Source: Anaeromyxobacter dehalogenans 2CP-C
GTDB lineage: Bacteria; Myxococcota; Myxococcia; Myxococcales; Anaeromyxobacteraceae
Direction of reading: 5' to 3'
NCBI RefSeq assembly: GCF_000013385.1
Contig: NC_007760.1
Span: forward strand, 4,934,001-4,998,000
DNA length: 64,000 nt
Part shown: positions 48,713 to 58,049 of the stretch, one piece after another
Layout: every line of letters begins with the position of its first letter
How positions within the stretch are numbered: position 1 is the first letter of the stretch
The notes under the pieces: model-generated
What the model was told of the DNA's origin: nothing
Seen by the model: only the letters and a program-made list of their open reading frames with translations
The model's database searches: none
Position numbers and translations under genes: made by a program

Positions 48713-48741
48713 GTGACAGCACCCGCCCGCGCCCCTAATAT
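48713..48741 (+). promoter_or_regulatory. Sigma-70-like promoter of mfd
   Basis: GTGACA (48713-48718) and TAATAT (48736-48741) with a 17-base spacer. Transcription would start near 48748, about 16 bases before the mfd ATG at 48764. The earlier in-frame ATG at 48740 overlaps the -10 and is therefore not the start. Confidence 0.75.
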
Positions 48742-48763
48742 GCCGCCCGCTCCGAGCCCCGCC

Positions 48764-51700
48764 ATGACCGCAGCAACAGGAGAGACCCCGGGCGCGAGCG
48801 CGCGCGATCGCGTGCGCCGCGCCCTCGAGGAGAAGCGCCGCGCCGACGTCACCGGCCTCGTGGGGGCCGCGCGCGGCCTCCTGGTCCGCGACCTGCTCGC
48901 CCCCGGCCCGGGCCGCGCCCGCTCGGTGCTGGCGGTGGCGGCGGACGAGGAGGAGGCGGACGCGCTCGCCCGCGACCTCGCCTTCTTCCTGGGCGAGGGC
49001 GCGGTGCTCCGCGTCCCCGCCGACGCGGTGCTCCCCTACGACGACCTCTCGCCCGACCGCGGCGTGGAGATGGAGCGGCTCGCCGCGCTGGCGCGCCTGC
49101 ACCTCGCCCCCGAGCAGGCGAAGGCGGTGGTGGTCTCGGCCCGCGCGCTGGCGCGCCGCACCGTGCCACGGCGGGTGTTCGAGGCCGGCTCGGACCTGCT
49201 CGGCAAGGGCATCGAGGTGGACCGCGAGGCGCTCGCCGCGAAGCTCGTGCTGCTCGGCTTCGCCCGCACGCCGCTCGTCGAGGACCCGGGCACGTTCGCG
49301 GTCCGCGGCGGCATCGTGGACCTTTGGAGCCCGGCCGACCCGAGGCCGGTGCGGCTCGAGTTCTTCGGCGACGAGATCGAGAGCTGCCGCGCGTTCGACC
49401 CGTCCAACCAGCGCAGCGAGGGCGACGTGGAGGAGGTGCTGCTCTGCCCCTCGCGCGAGGCGCTCTTCACCGAGGAGGGCAAGGAGGCCGCCAAGACCGC
49501 GGTGCGCGAGGTCGCCGAGCGGGTGAACCGCCCCACCTCGCGGGTGCGCGAGGTGCTCGACGCCATCGACGCCGGCACGCCGTTCTTCGGGCTGGAGGCG
49601 CTGCTCCCCGGCTTCCACCCGGGGGGCCTCGGCACGCTGTTCGACTACCTGCCGCCCGGGACCGCGGTCTACGTGGACGGGGTCGCGGCGGTGGAGGACG
49701 CGCTCGCCGAGCTCGACGAGGCGCTCGCCCGCGAGCACGCCGCCGCGCTGGACCGCGAGGAGCTGGTGCTGCCGCCCGCGGCGCACTTCCTCCCCGGCGC
49801 CGAGGCGCGCGCCCGCGCGCTGGCGCTGCCGACGGTGGTCCGGCACCAGGTGTGGCTCGGCACCGAGGAGCCCATCCGCGTCGCGCTCGAGGAGACCGCC
49901 GGCATCCGCGCCGAGATCGAGGGCGCGCACGGCGAGGAGGGCGCGCTCGCCCCGCTCACCCGGCGGCTCGAGGACTGGCGCAAGCGCGGCATCGCGGCGG
50001 TGGTGGCGGCCGGGACCGCGTCGGCGTCCGAGCGCCTCCGCCGCCTGCTCGAGGACCGGCGCCAGCACTCGCGCGTCCATACCGGCCCGCCCGGCGCGCC
50101 GCGGGAGCTCTACGACCCGGCGGTGCACGTGCACGTCTTCGCCGGCGAGATCTCGGCCGGCTTCGTGGACGCGGCCGCGGGCCTGGCGGTGGTCTCCGAC
50201 GAGGAGATCTTCGGCCGCCGCGTGCGCAAGAAGGCGCGCCGCGCCGCCGAGGAGAACGCGTTCGCGGCGGCGTTCCGCGAGCTGAACGAGGGCGACCTGG
50301 TCGTGCACGTCGAGCACGGCATCGCCAAGTACCTGGGCCTCACCAAGATGCAGATCCGCGGGGTGGAGGGCGACTTCCTCGTCCTCGCCTACGACGGCGC
50401 CGACCGGCTCTACCTGCCGGTCGCGAAGCTGCGCCAGGTGCAGAAGTTCACCGGCGCCTCGCCCGAGACGATCCGGCTCGACAGGCTGGGCGGCAGCTCC
50501 TTCGCGCTCCGCAAGGCGCGGGTGAAGGAGCAGCTCCTCAAGATGGCCGCCGAGCTGCTCGACATCTACGCGGCCCGCGCCGCCCACCCCGGCTTCGCCT
50601 ACCCGGAGCCGGACGAGCTGTTCCGCGAGTTCGAGGCGGAGTTCCCCTGGGAGGAGACGCCCGACCAGGCGAAGGCCATCGAGGACGTGGTCCGCGACAT
50701 GCGCAAGGGCCGCCAGGGCCCGGCCGCGGCCGCGCCCATGGACCGGCTGGTCTGCGGCGACGTGGGCTACGGCAAGACCGAGGTGGCGATGCGCGCCGCC
50801 ATGCTGGCGGTGCTCGCGAAGAAGCAGGTGGCGGTGCTCGTGCCCACCACCGTGCTCGCGGCCCAGCACGAGCGCACGTTCCGCGAGCGGTTCAAGGGCT
50901 ACCCGGTGCGCATCGAGGCGGTCTCGCGCATGCGCACCGCCGACGAGGTGAAGCGGGCGCTGAAGGCCGCCGCCGACGGCAAGGTGGACATCCTCGTCGG
51001 CACGCACCGGCTGCTCGCGGCCGACGTGTCGTTCAAGGACCTGGGCCTGGTGGTGGTGGACGAGGAGCAGCGCTTCGGCGTCGCGCACAAGGAGCGCCTG
51101 AAGAAGCTGCGCAAGCTCGTGGACGTGCTCACGCTCACCGCCACGCCCATCCCCCGCACCTTGCACATGAGCCTCGCCGGCGTGCGCGACCTCTCCATCA
51201 TCGCGACGCCGCCGGAGGACCGCCGGGCCATCCGCACCTTCGTGATGAAGTTCGACCCGGCCGCGGTGAAGGAGGCCATCGAGACCGAGCTGAAGCGCGG
51301 CGGGCAGGTGTTCTTCGTCCACAACCGCGTGCGCTCGATCCACGCCATGCAGCGCTTCCTCGGCGAGCTCGTGCCGAAGGCGCGGGTGGGCGTCGCGCAC
51401 GGGCAGATGGGCGAGGGGAAGCTCGAGCACGTCATGACGCAGTTCGTGGACAAGGAGCTCGACGTGCTCCTCGCCACGAGCATCATCGAGTCCGGCCTCG
51501 ACATCCCCAGCGCGAACACCATCATCGTGAACCGCGCCGACCACTTCGGCCTGGCGCAGCTCTACCAGATCCGCGGCCGCGTCGGCCGAAGCCGGGAGCG
51601 CGCTTACGCGTACCTGCTCGTGCCGGCGCGCCGCCCGGTCACGAAGGACGCGCAGAAGCGGCTCGAGGTGCTCCAGCGGTTCAGCGAGCTGGGCGCCGGC

Positions 51701-52465
51701 TTCAAGATCGCGAGCCACGACCTCGAGATCCGCGGCGCGGGCAACCTGCTCGGCAAGGACCAGTCCGGCCAGATCGAGGCGGTGGGGTTCGAGCTGTACC
51801 AGGAGCTGCTCGACGAGGCGGTGCGCGAGCTGAAGGGCGAGGCGCCGCGCGAGGAGATCGACCCGGACGTGCAGCTGCCGGTGCCGGCGTTCATCCCCGA
51901 CCCGTACATGCCCGACGTCCACCAGCGGCTGTTCTTCTACAAGCGGCTCGCGCAGGCCTCCACCGACGAGGACCTCGACGAGGTCCGGGCCGAGATGGTG
52001 GACCGCTGCGGCGACCCGCCGGACGAGGTGGACGCGCTGTTCGAGGTCATGGCGGTGAAGGTCCGGCTGCGCGCGCTGCGCATCCGCGCGCTCGAGACCG
52101 GGCCGGGGCGGCTCGTCCTCACGCTGGGCGAGTCGGCCGCGCTCGACCCGTTCCAGCTCGCGAAGCACGTGCAGGCCTCGGCCGGCGCGCTCCGGCTCAC
52201 CCCGGACATGAAGCTGGTGGCGCAGCTCGGCGGGCCGCCGGCGCCGAAGGCCGTCGCGGCGCGCCCGGCGAAGGGCGCCGCGGCGCGGCAGAGCCCGCGG
52301 CAGGCTGCGGCACAGCGCCGCGTGGCCGCCGACGCCGCCCGCCGCGCCCAGCCGCCGCCGGCCGCGGCGCCCTCGCCGGCGATGCAGGCCGCGAGCGGCC
52401 GCGAGCTGCTGCAGGCGGTGCGCGAGGTGCTCGCCGGCCTGGCGCGCTGCGCGCGCGCGGAGTGA
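48764..52465 (+). CDS. mfd: Transcription-repair coupling factor Mfd
   Basis: The 1233-residue SF2 translocase rescues stalled RNA polymerase and recruits UvrA. The N-terminal UvrB-homology region (LPYDDLSPDRGVEMERLAALARL) precedes the RNA-polymerase interaction domain with LNEGDLVVHVEHGIAKYLGL. The translocase module has MDRLVCGDVGYGKTEVAMRAAM (Walker A), VVDEEQRFGVAHKE (DEEQ box), TATPIPRTLHMSLAGVRD and [18 protein letters not shown]. The C-terminal D7 part (DPYMPDVHQRLFFYKRLA) follows. An extra Ala/Pro-rich tail of about 80 residues is probably disordered. Length is slightly above the usual 1150. Confidence 0.97.
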   Translation: MTAATGETPGASARDRVRRALEEKRRADVTGLVGAARGLLVRDLLAPGPGRARSVLAVAADEEEADALARDLAFFLGEGAVLRVPADAVLPYDDLSPDRGVEMERLAALARLHLAPEQAKAVVVSARALARRTVPRRVFEAGSDLLGKGIEVDREALAAKLVLLGFARTPLVEDPGTFAVRGGIVDLWSPADPRPVRLEFFGDEIESCRAFDPSNQRSEGDVEEVLLCPSREALFTEEGKEAAKTAVREVAERVNRPTSRVREVLDAIDAGTPFFGLEALLPGFHPGGLGTLFDYLPPGTAVYVDGVAAVEDALAELDEALAREHAAALDREELVLPPAAHFLPGAEARARALALPTVVRHQVWLGTEEPIRVALEETAGIRAEIEGAHGEEGALAPLTRRLEDWRKRGIAAVVAAGTASASERLRRLLEDRRQHSRVHTGPPGAPRELYDPAVHVHVFAGEISAGFVDAAAGLAVVSDEEIFGRRVRKKARRAAEENAFAAAFRELNEGDLVVHVEHGIAKYLGLTKMQIRGVEGDFLVLAYDGADRLYLPVAKLRQVQKFTGASPETIRLDRLGGSSFALRKARVKEQLLKMAAELLDIYAARAAHPGFAYPEPDELFREFEAEFPWEETPDQAKAIEDVVRDMRKGRQGPAAAAPMDRLVCGDVGYGKTEVAMRAAMLAVLAKKQVAVLVPTTVLAAQHERTFRERFKGYPVRIEAVSRMRTADEVKRALKAAADGKVDILVGTHRLLAADVSFKDLGLVVVDEEQRFGVAHKERLKKLRKLVDVLTLTATPIPRTLHMSLAGVRDLSIIATPPEDRRAIRTFVMKFDPAAVKEAIETELKRGGQVFFVHNRVRSIHAMQRFLGELVPKARVGVAHGQMGEGKLEHVMTQFVDKELDVLLATSIIESGLDIPSANTIIVNRADHFGLAQLYQIRGRVGRSRERAYAYLLVPARRPVTKDAQKRLEVLQRFSELGAGFKIASHDLEIRGAGNLLGKDQSGQIEAVGFELYQELLDEAVRELKGEAPREEIDPDVQLPVPAFIPDPYMPDVHQRLFFYKRLAQASTDEDLDEVRAEMVDRCGDPPDEVDALFEVMAVKVRLRALRIRALETGPGRLVLTLGESAALDPFQLAKHVQASAGALRLTPDMKLVAQLGGPPAPKAVAARPAKGAAARQSPRQAAAQRRVAADAARRAQPPPAAAPSPAMQAASGRELLQAVREVLAGLARCARAE

Positions 52466-52534
52466 GGGGCACCCGGGGTCCAAGCGGGCGGCGCCACGCC
52501 GGATTTCCGCGGTGCCGGCCGGCCCGGCGCATCC

Positions 52535-52563
52535 TTGATCGGCGCCCCGTTCCGTGCTCTTTT
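52535..52563 (+). promoter_or_regulatory. Weak candidate promoter upstream of the foldase operon
   Basis: TTGATC (52535-52540) and TCTTTT (52558-52563) with a 17-base spacer lie about 105 bases before the ATG at 52668. The -10 is poor. Nothing else is seen in 52466-52667 apart from the AAGGAG ribosome-binding site near 52655. Confidence 0.3.
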
Positions 52564-52667
52564 CCGGGGCTCGGAAGCGCGCGCTCCGCCGCTCGCCGGG
52601 GGGAACACGGCAGGCGCCCCGCGCGTTCGCACCCCAGGTCCTTTCCACACCTCAAGGAGCATCGACC

Positions 52668-53738
52668 ATGCTGCGTCGCATCGCCCTCCTCGGCCTCGTC
52701 GCGCTGGCGGCCACCGCCTGCCAGCCGCAGTCCAAGGACTCGAAGAAGTCCGGCCCCGCCGTCGCCACCGGCAACGGGTTCACCATCACCGCCGGCGAGC
52801 TGAAGGCGCGCCTCGACGAGCAGTCGCCGTTCATCCGCGCCCGCTACTCCACGCTCGAGCGCAAGAAGGAGTTCCTCGACAACCTGGTCCGGTTCGAGGT
52901 GCTGGCGCGCGAGGCCGAGCGGCAGGGCCTGGCGAACGACCCCGAGGTCCAGCTCACGCTGAAGAAGGTGATGGTCCAGAAGCTCGTCCAGAAGAACTTC
53001 CAGGACGCGAGCGGCGCGGCCGCCGAGGCGCTCCCCGAGGCCGACCTGCAGAAGTACTACGACGAGCACAAGGCCGAGTACTACCGGCCGCGCCGCGTGC
53101 GCCTCGCCGCGATCGTGTGGAACGCGCCCGCCGGCAGCCCGGAGCGCGCCGCCAAGGTCGCCCTCGCGAAGAAGGCGCTCGCGAAGCTGAAGGCCGAGGA
53201 GAAGAAGAACACGCTCGCGTTCGCGCAGCTCGTGAACGAGTTCTCCGAGGACGCGGCCAGCAAGGCCACCGCCGGCGACCTCGGCTTCAAGACGCGCGAG
53301 GACCTGGAGAAGGCGTACTCGAAGGAGTTCGCCGACGTCGCGTACAACCTGCAGCCCGGCGCGACCAGCGGCGTCCTCGAGACCCCGAACGGCGTCTACC
53401 TGGTGAAGGGCACCGGCGAGCAGGACGAGCTGAACCGGACGTTCGAGCAGGTGAAGCCGCAGATCCAGACCAAGCTCTACCGCGAGAAGAAGACCAAGGA
53501 GTTCGACGCCTGGCTGAAGAAGCTGCGCGACGACGCCAAGGTCAGCATCGACGAGAAGGCGCTCGAGGCGGTGGAGGTCTCGGCCGCCGCGCCGGCCGGC
53601 ATGGGCGGCATGCCCGGGATGCCCGGCATGATGCCCGGCGGCCACGGCCCCATGGGCGCCGGCCCCCGCCCCATGGGCGCGCCCGCCCCGGCCGCCGCGC
53701 CGGCCCAGCCGGCCCCGGCCCCCGCCCCGGCGAAGTGA
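52668..53738 (+). CDS. Parvulin-type peptidyl-prolyl isomerase lipoprotein with Met/Pro-rich tail
   Basis: The 356-residue protein has a lipoprotein signal RRIALLGLVALAATAC. A SurA-N-like helical region follows (TITAGELKARLDEQSPF, KKEFLDNLVRFEVLAREAE), then a rotamase domain (about 140-275, FAQLVNEFSEDAASKATAGDLGFK; NGVYLVKGTG). The final about 45 residues are almost only Gly, Met, Pro and Ala (GMGGMPGMPGMMPGGHGPM), a striking low-complexity tail. ATG 52668 is preceded by AAGGAG. It is the first of three consecutive foldase genes, one base before the next. Confidence 0.88.
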   Translation: MLRRIALLGLVALAATACQPQSKDSKKSGPAVATGNGFTITAGELKARLDEQSPFIRARYSTLERKKEFLDNLVRFEVLAREAERQGLANDPEVQLTLKKVMVQKLVQKNFQDASGAAAEALPEADLQKYYDEHKAEYYRPRRVRLAAIVWNAPAGSPERAAKVALAKKALAKLKAEEKKNTLAFAQLVNEFSEDAASKATAGDLGFKTREDLEKAYSKEFADVAYNLQPGATSGVLETPNGVYLVKGTGEQDELNRTFEQVKPQIQTKLYREKKTKEFDAWLKKLRDDAKVSIDEKALEAVEVSAAAPAGMGGMPGMPGMMPGGHGPMGAGPRPMGAPAPAAAPAQPAPAPAPAK

Positions 53739-53739
53739 C

Positions 53740-54693
53740 GTGCGCCCGGCCCTCGCGCCCATCCTGATCGCGACCGCGCTCGCGGCCGGCTGCGGCCGCT
53801 GCGGCGGCGCTCGCTCCGGCGAGCGCCCCGCGCCCGGCGCGGTGGCGGTCGTGAACGGGGAGCCGATCCCGCCCGACGCGCTCGCGCGCGAGCTGCGCGA
53901 CGCGCAGGCGGGCGCGGAGGGCCAGGCGCCGGCCGCCGGCGACGTGCTGCGGCGGCGCGTGCTCGACGACCTCGTCGATCGCGCGCTGCTGCTCCAGCAG
54001 GCGCGCGCCCGCTCGATCGTGGTCGGCCAGGACCAGGTCGAGCGGGCCTTCCTCCGCCTCCGGGCGGAGTACCCCGGCACGCACTTCGACGACCTGCTCG
54101 CGCAGGAGCGGCTCAGCCAGGCCGAGCTGAAGGCCCGCCTCAAGGACCAGCTCACGGTGGAGCGCCTGTTCGAGCAGGAGGTGTTCCCGCAGGTCCAGGT
54201 GGTGGACGCCGAGGTCGAGCGTTACTACGCGGAGCACGGCGCCGAGTTCCAGGAGCCGGAGCGGGTGCACGTGCTCCAGATCGTCGTCGCGTCCCGCGAA
54301 GAGGCAGCCCAGGTGCGCGAGAAGCTCCGCCGCAACCCGCAGACGTTCGCCGAGGTGGCGCGCCGCTCGTCCATCGCCCCCGAGGGCAAGGGCGGCGGCG
54401 ACCTCGGCTTCATCGGGCGCGGCTCCGGGTTCCCGGAGGTGTTCGACACCTGCTTCGCGCTGCCGGTGAACGTGATCTCCGACGTCACCCCGTCCCCGTA
54501 CGGCTTCCACCTGTTCAAGGTGGTGGAGAAGAAGCCGGCGCAGCGGCGCACGCTGGAGCAAGCGCGCGCCGAGATCGCCGAGAAGCTCGGCCGCGAGAAG
54601 CGGGCCGGGGCGCAGGCGGAGTACCTCGAGGCCCTCCGCAAGCGCGCCCAGATCGAGATCGACGAGAAGGCCCTCGCCGCGGTGACCCCTTGA
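53740..54693 (+). CDS. Parvulin-type peptidyl-prolyl isomerase lipoprotein
   Basis: The 317-residue protein starts at GTG 53740 with a lipobox (LIATALAAGCG). The SurA-N/PrsA-like region has GAVAVVNGEPIPPDALAREL and RRRVLDDLVDRALLLQQAR. The rotamase domain has ERVHVLQIVVASREEAAQV, FAEVARRSSIAPEGKGGGDLGFIGRGS and SPYGFHLFKVVEKKPA. It is likely a periplasmic chaperone for outer-membrane proteins. It follows the first foldase with a one-base gap and overlaps the next by four bases (TTGA). Confidence 0.92.
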   Translation: MRPALAPILIATALAAGCGRCGGARSGERPAPGAVAVVNGEPIPPDALARELRDAQAGAEGQAPAAGDVLRRRVLDDLVDRALLLQQARARSIVVGQDQVERAFLRLRAEYPGTHFDDLLAQERLSQAELKARLKDQLTVERLFEQEVFPQVQVVDAEVERYYAEHGAEFQEPERVHVLQIVVASREEAAQVREKLRRNPQTFAEVARRSSIAPEGKGGGDLGFIGRGSGFPEVFDTCFALPVNVISDVTPSPYGFHLFKVVEKKPAQRRTLEQARAEIAEKLGREKRAGAQAEYLEALRKRAQIEIDEKALAAVTP

Positions 54694-55706
54694 ACCTCTC
54701 CCTCGCGCTGCTCGCCGTCACCCTCTCCAGCGCCGCGCCGGCCACGCCCGCCGCGACGACGCCTCCGGCCACCGCGGCCCAGCCGCGGCGCGTGCTCGAC
54801 CGGGTGGCCGCCATCGTGAACGGCGACGTGGTCACGCTGCAGGAGCTGGAGCAGCGCGCCGCCGCGCTCGGGCTGGCCGCGGCCGACGCGCTCCCCGCCG
54901 GCCCGGAGCGCGACCGCGCCCGCGCCGAGGCGCTCCGGCGCGCGTTCGACCAGGTGGTCTCGGACAAGCTCTTCGCCGAGAAGGCGAAGGAGCTCGAGAT
55001 CGAGGTCACCGAGAAGCAGGTGGACGACGCCATCGAGGGCGTGAAGAAGCAGAACGGCTTCACCGACGCGCAGCTCGAGTCCGCCCTCGCCTCCGAGGGC
55101 TACTCCATGGCCGACTACCGGACCCGCATCCGGCGCGAGCTGCAGAACTTCTCGCTCCTCCAGTACAAGGTGGCCGGGAAGATCAAGACGTCCGAGGAGG
55201 ACCTGCGCAACTACTACCAGTCCCACCCGCAGGAGTTCGACGGCGAGGACGAGGTGCGGGTCCGCCACATCTTCATCCCGTTCCCCGAGGGCGGCGGCAA
55301 GCAGGCGCAGGCCCAGGCGCGCGCCGAGGGCCAGCGGGTGCTGCAGCGGCTCAAGACCGGCGAGGACTTCGGCGCGGTCGCGAAGGCCGTCTCCCGCGGC
55401 CCGTCGGCCGAGGAGGGTGGCGAGCTGGGCTGGCTGAAGCGCGGCACCATCCACCGGACGCTCGAGGACGCCGCGTTCGCGCTGAAGACCGGCGAGATCT
55501 CCGGGCTGGTCGAGGCGGGCCCGGGCGTGCACATCCTCAAGGTCGAGGAGCGGCGGCGCGGCGGCGGCAAGAGCTTCGAGCAGGCCCGCGAGGAGATCCG
55601 GCAGCGGCTCGGCGAGGAGCAGGCCGAGAACTACCGGCAGCAGTACGTGGCCGAGCTCCGGCGCGACGCGCTCATCGACGTGAAGCTCCCCGAGCTGCGG
55701 CCGTGA
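54690..55706 (+). CDS. SurA-like periplasmic chaperone/peptidyl-prolyl isomerase
   Basis: The 338-residue protein starts at TTG 54690 inside the previous stop. A signal peptide ends around Ala-Gln-Pro (about residue 30). The SurA N-terminal domain is clear (DRVAAIVNGDVVTLQELEQRA, AFDQVVSDKLFAEKAKEL, RTRIRRELQNFSLL). One rotamase domain has VRVRHIFIPFPEGGGKQ, GPSAEEGGELGWLKRGT and GPGVHILKVEERR. E. coli SurA has two rotamase domains; only one is present here. Linkage to pdxA is the same as in E. coli, supporting the SurA assignment. Confidence 0.92.
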   Translation: MNLSLALLAVTLSSAAPATPAATTPPATAAQPRRVLDRVAAIVNGDVVTLQELEQRAAALGLAAADALPAGPERDRARAEALRRAFDQVVSDKLFAEKAKELEIEVTEKQVDDAIEGVKKQNGFTDAQLESALASEGYSMADYRTRIRRELQNFSLLQYKVAGKIKTSEEDLRNYYQSHPQEFDGEDEVRVRHIFIPFPEGGGKQAQAQARAEGQRVLQRLKTGEDFGAVAKAVSRGPSAEEGGELGWLKRGTIHRTLEDAAFALKTGEISGLVEAGPGVHILKVEERRRGGGKSFEQAREEIRQRLGEEQAENYRQQYVAELRRDALIDVKLPELRP

Positions 55707-56704
55707 GCCGCGCGGGGCGCCCGCGCATCGCCATCTCGCTCGGCGACCCCTCCGGCGTCGGGCCGGAGGTCACCGCGGGCGCGCTCCGCGCCCTGCGCGG
55801 CGAGCTCGTCCCCCTGGTGTTCGGCGATCGGCGCGTGCTCGCGCGCGCGCTCGGCGACCTGGGCCTGCCGGTGGTGGAGCCCGGCGCGCCGCTCCCGCCG
55901 GGCGGCGCGCTCGTCGCCACCACCGCGCTCCCGGCCGCCCAGCTCAGGCCCGGCCGCCCCGCGCCGCAGGCCGGCGCGGCCCAGCTCGCCTACGTGGAGG
56001 CCGCCTTCCGCGCCGTCCGCGAGGGCGCCGCGGCGGCGATGTGCACGGCGCCGGTGTCGAAGGCGCAGGTGGCGCGGGCGCTGCCCGGGTTCGTGGGTCA
56101 CACCGAGTGGCTGGAGGCCGCCTGCGGCGTGCGCCGCTCGGTGATGATGCTGGCCGGCGACCGGCTCCGCATCGCGCTCGTCACGAACCACGTCGCGTTC
56201 TCGCGGCTGCGGCGCGCGCTCACCGTGCCGCGCATCGTCGAGACGCTCGCCATCACCCACCGCGCGCTCCGCGACGACCTCGGCATCGCCCGGCCGCGCC
56301 TCGCGCTCGCCGCGCTCAACCCGCACGCGGGCGAGGAGGGCGCGTTCGGGGACGAGGAGTCGCGGCTGCTCGCCCCCGCGCTCGAGGCGGCCCGCGCCGC
56401 CGGCGCGCCCGCGGCCGGCCCGTTCCCGGCCGACTCGGTGTTCTTCCGCGCCGCGCTGGGCGAGTTCGACGCGGTGGTCGCGCTCTACCACGACCAGGGG
56501 CTCATCCCGGTGAAGCTGCTCGACGCGGTGGGCGGGGATCCGGCGGTGAACGTGACGCTGGGGCTGCCCATCGTCCGCACCAGCCCGGACCACGGCGTCG
56601 CCTACGACATCGCCGGCAAGGGCAAGGCGAGCGCCGCCTCGATGATCGCGGCGCTCAGGCTGGCGGTGCGGATCGCGAACGTCCGCGCGCGGGCGGCGCG
56701 CTGA
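55703..56704 (+). CDS. pdxA: 4-hydroxythreonine-4-phosphate dehydrogenase
   Basis: The 333-residue NAD- and metal-dependent enzyme of the DXP-dependent pyridoxal phosphate pathway starts with RIAISLGDPSGVGPEV, the family signature. The metal and substrate His are in FVGHTEWLEA, ALNPHAGEEGAFGDEE and VALYHDQGLIPVKLL. The C-terminal motif is RTSPDHGVAYDIAGKGKA. The start at GTG 55703 overlaps the SurA-like stop (GTGA). It is the last gene of the plus-strand operon and is convergent with ychF. Confidence 0.97.
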   Translation: MSRAGRPRIAISLGDPSGVGPEVTAGALRALRGELVPLVFGDRRVLARALGDLGLPVVEPGAPLPPGGALVATTALPAAQLRPGRPAPQAGAAQLAYVEAAFRAVREGAAAAMCTAPVSKAQVARALPGFVGHTEWLEAACGVRRSVMMLAGDRLRIALVTNHVAFSRLRRALTVPRIVETLAITHRALRDDLGIARPRLALAALNPHAGEEGAFGDEESRLLAPALEAARAAGAPAAGPFPADSVFFRAALGEFDAVVALYHDQGLIPVKLLDAVGGDPAVNVTLGLPIVRTSPDHGVAYDIAGKGKASAASMIAALRLAVRIANVRARAAR

Positions 56705-56743
56705 GGCGCGCAGACCCAGCGCGGCAAAGCCGCACCCGCGGGG

Positions 56744-56779
56744 ACCTCGCGCGTGCCCGCGCAGGCGGGCGCGCGAGGT
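56744..56779. terminator. Hairpin between convergent pdxA and ychF
   Basis: ACCTCGCGC and GCCCGC arms pair with GCGGGC and GCGCGAGGT across a 4-base loop, with a 2-base bulge. It may act for both strands, but there is no T-tract on either side. A second GC-rich fold (GGGGCCCC region) follows at about 56800-56840. Confidence 0.45.
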
Positions 56780-56845
56780 CACGGGCCCCGCGCAGCAGGG
56801 TGGGGCCCCGCGGAGCTCCGCTCCGTGGGGCGGGGCGCAGCCCCG

Positions 56846-57958
56846 TCAGACGTTGAACCTGAAGTGCATCACGTCGCCGTCCTGGACGACGTAGTCCTTG
56901 CCCTCGATGCGCAGCTTGCCCTTCTCGCGGCAGGCGGCCTCGGTCTTCAGCTCGAGGAGGTCCTCGATGCGGATGACCTCGGCCTTGATGAAGCCCTTCT
57001 CGAAGTCGGTGTGGATGACGCCCGCCGCCTGCGGCGCGCGCGAGCCCTGGCGCACGGTCCAGGCGCGGCACTCGTCCTCTCCGGAGGTGAAGTAGGTCAT
57101 GAGGCCGAGCAGCCGGTAGCCGGCGTGCACCAGGCGGTGCAGGCCGGGCTCCTCGAGGCCGAGGGAGGCGAGGTACTCGGCGCGCTCCGGCGGCGCCAGC
57201 TCGACGAGCTCGGACTCCACCTTGCCGGAGATCTCCACCATGGGCGCGCCCTCGGCGTCGGCGAGCGCCTTCACCGCCAGGATGCTCGGGTCGGTGGCCT
57301 CCTTGCCGAGCTGCGACTCGTCCACGTTCGCGATGTACAGCACCGGCTTCGAGGTGAGCAGGAACAGGTCCTTCACCGCGGCGCGGTCCTCGTCGGAGAG
57401 CGGCTGGGCGCGCACCGGCGTGCCGGCCTCCAGCCCCGCCTTCACCCGGTCGAGCGCCGCCACCTCGAGCTTCGCCAGCTCGCCGGCCTTGCCGGCGGCC
57501 TTGGTGTTCTTGAGCGCGCGCTCGCGCTTCTTCTCGACCGAGTCGAGGTCCTTCAGCATCAGCTCGGTCTCGACCACGTCGCGATCGCCGCGCGGGTCCA
57601 CCTTGCCGGCAACGTGCACGACGTCGGGGTCCTCGAAGCAGCGCAGCACGTGGGCGATGGCGTCCACCTCGCGGATGTTCGCGAGGAACTGGTTGCCGAG
57701 CCCCTCGCCCTTGGACGCGCCGGCGACGAGGCCGGCGATGTCCACGAACTCGAGCGTGGTCGGGGTGGTCTTCTTCGGCTTGAACAGGGCCGAGAGCGCG
57801 TCGAGGCGCGCGTCCGGCACCGGCACCACCCCCACGTTCGGCTCGATGGTGCAGAACGGGTAGTTGGCGGCCGCCGCCTGCGCGGCGCCGAGCAGCGCGT
57901 TGAAGAGGGTGGACTTCCCGACGTTCGGGAGGCCGACGATGCCGATGGAGAGGCCCAT
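56846..57958 (-). CDS. ychF: Redox-regulated ATPase YchF
   Basis: The 370-residue Obg-family ATPase/GTPase has G1 LPNVGKSTLFNALL, the switch region NYPFCTIEPNVGVV and G3 FVDIAGLVAGASKGEGLGNQFL. G4 is NVDESQ in place of NKxD, which gives YchF its preference for ATP. The C-terminal TGS-like domain has RAWTVRQGSRAPQAAGVIHTDFEKGFIKAEV. Length is canonical. It is preceded by a terminator that isolates it from the ATP synthase operon. Confidence 0.97.
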   Translation of the reverse strand: MGLSIGIVGLPNVGKSTLFNALLGAAQAAAANYPFCTIEPNVGVVPVPDARLDALSALFKPKKTTPTTLEFVDIAGLVAGASKGEGLGNQFLANIREVDAIAHVLRCFEDPDVVHVAGKVDPRGDRDVVETELMLKDLDSVEKKRERALKNTKAAGKAGELAKLEVAALDRVKAGLEAGTPVRAQPLSDEDRAAVKDLFLLTSKPVLYIANVDESQLGKEATDPSILAVKALADAEGAPMVEISGKVESELVELAPPERAEYLASLGLEEPGLHRLVHAGYRLLGLMTYFTSGEDECRAWTVRQGSRAPQAAGVIHTDFEKGFIKAEVIRIEDLLELKTEAACREKGKLRIEGKDYVVQDGDVMHFRFNV

Positions 57959-57980
57959 GTCCTGCTCTCTCTATCCCGCA

Positions 57981-58023
57981 AGAAACGAAAACGCTCCGGC
58001 GGACGCGGGGGCCCGCCGGAGCG
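57981..58023 (-). terminator. Intrinsic terminator of the ATP synthase F0 operon
   Basis: A perfect 11-bp stem CGCTCCGGCGG (57992-58002, paired with 58013-58023) closes a 10-base loop. On the minus strand it is followed directly by TTTTCGTTTCT. It lies 27 bases after the atpF stop. Confidence 0.9.
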
Positions 58024-58049
58024 CGATGCGAGCAGCGGGAACCGGGCGG

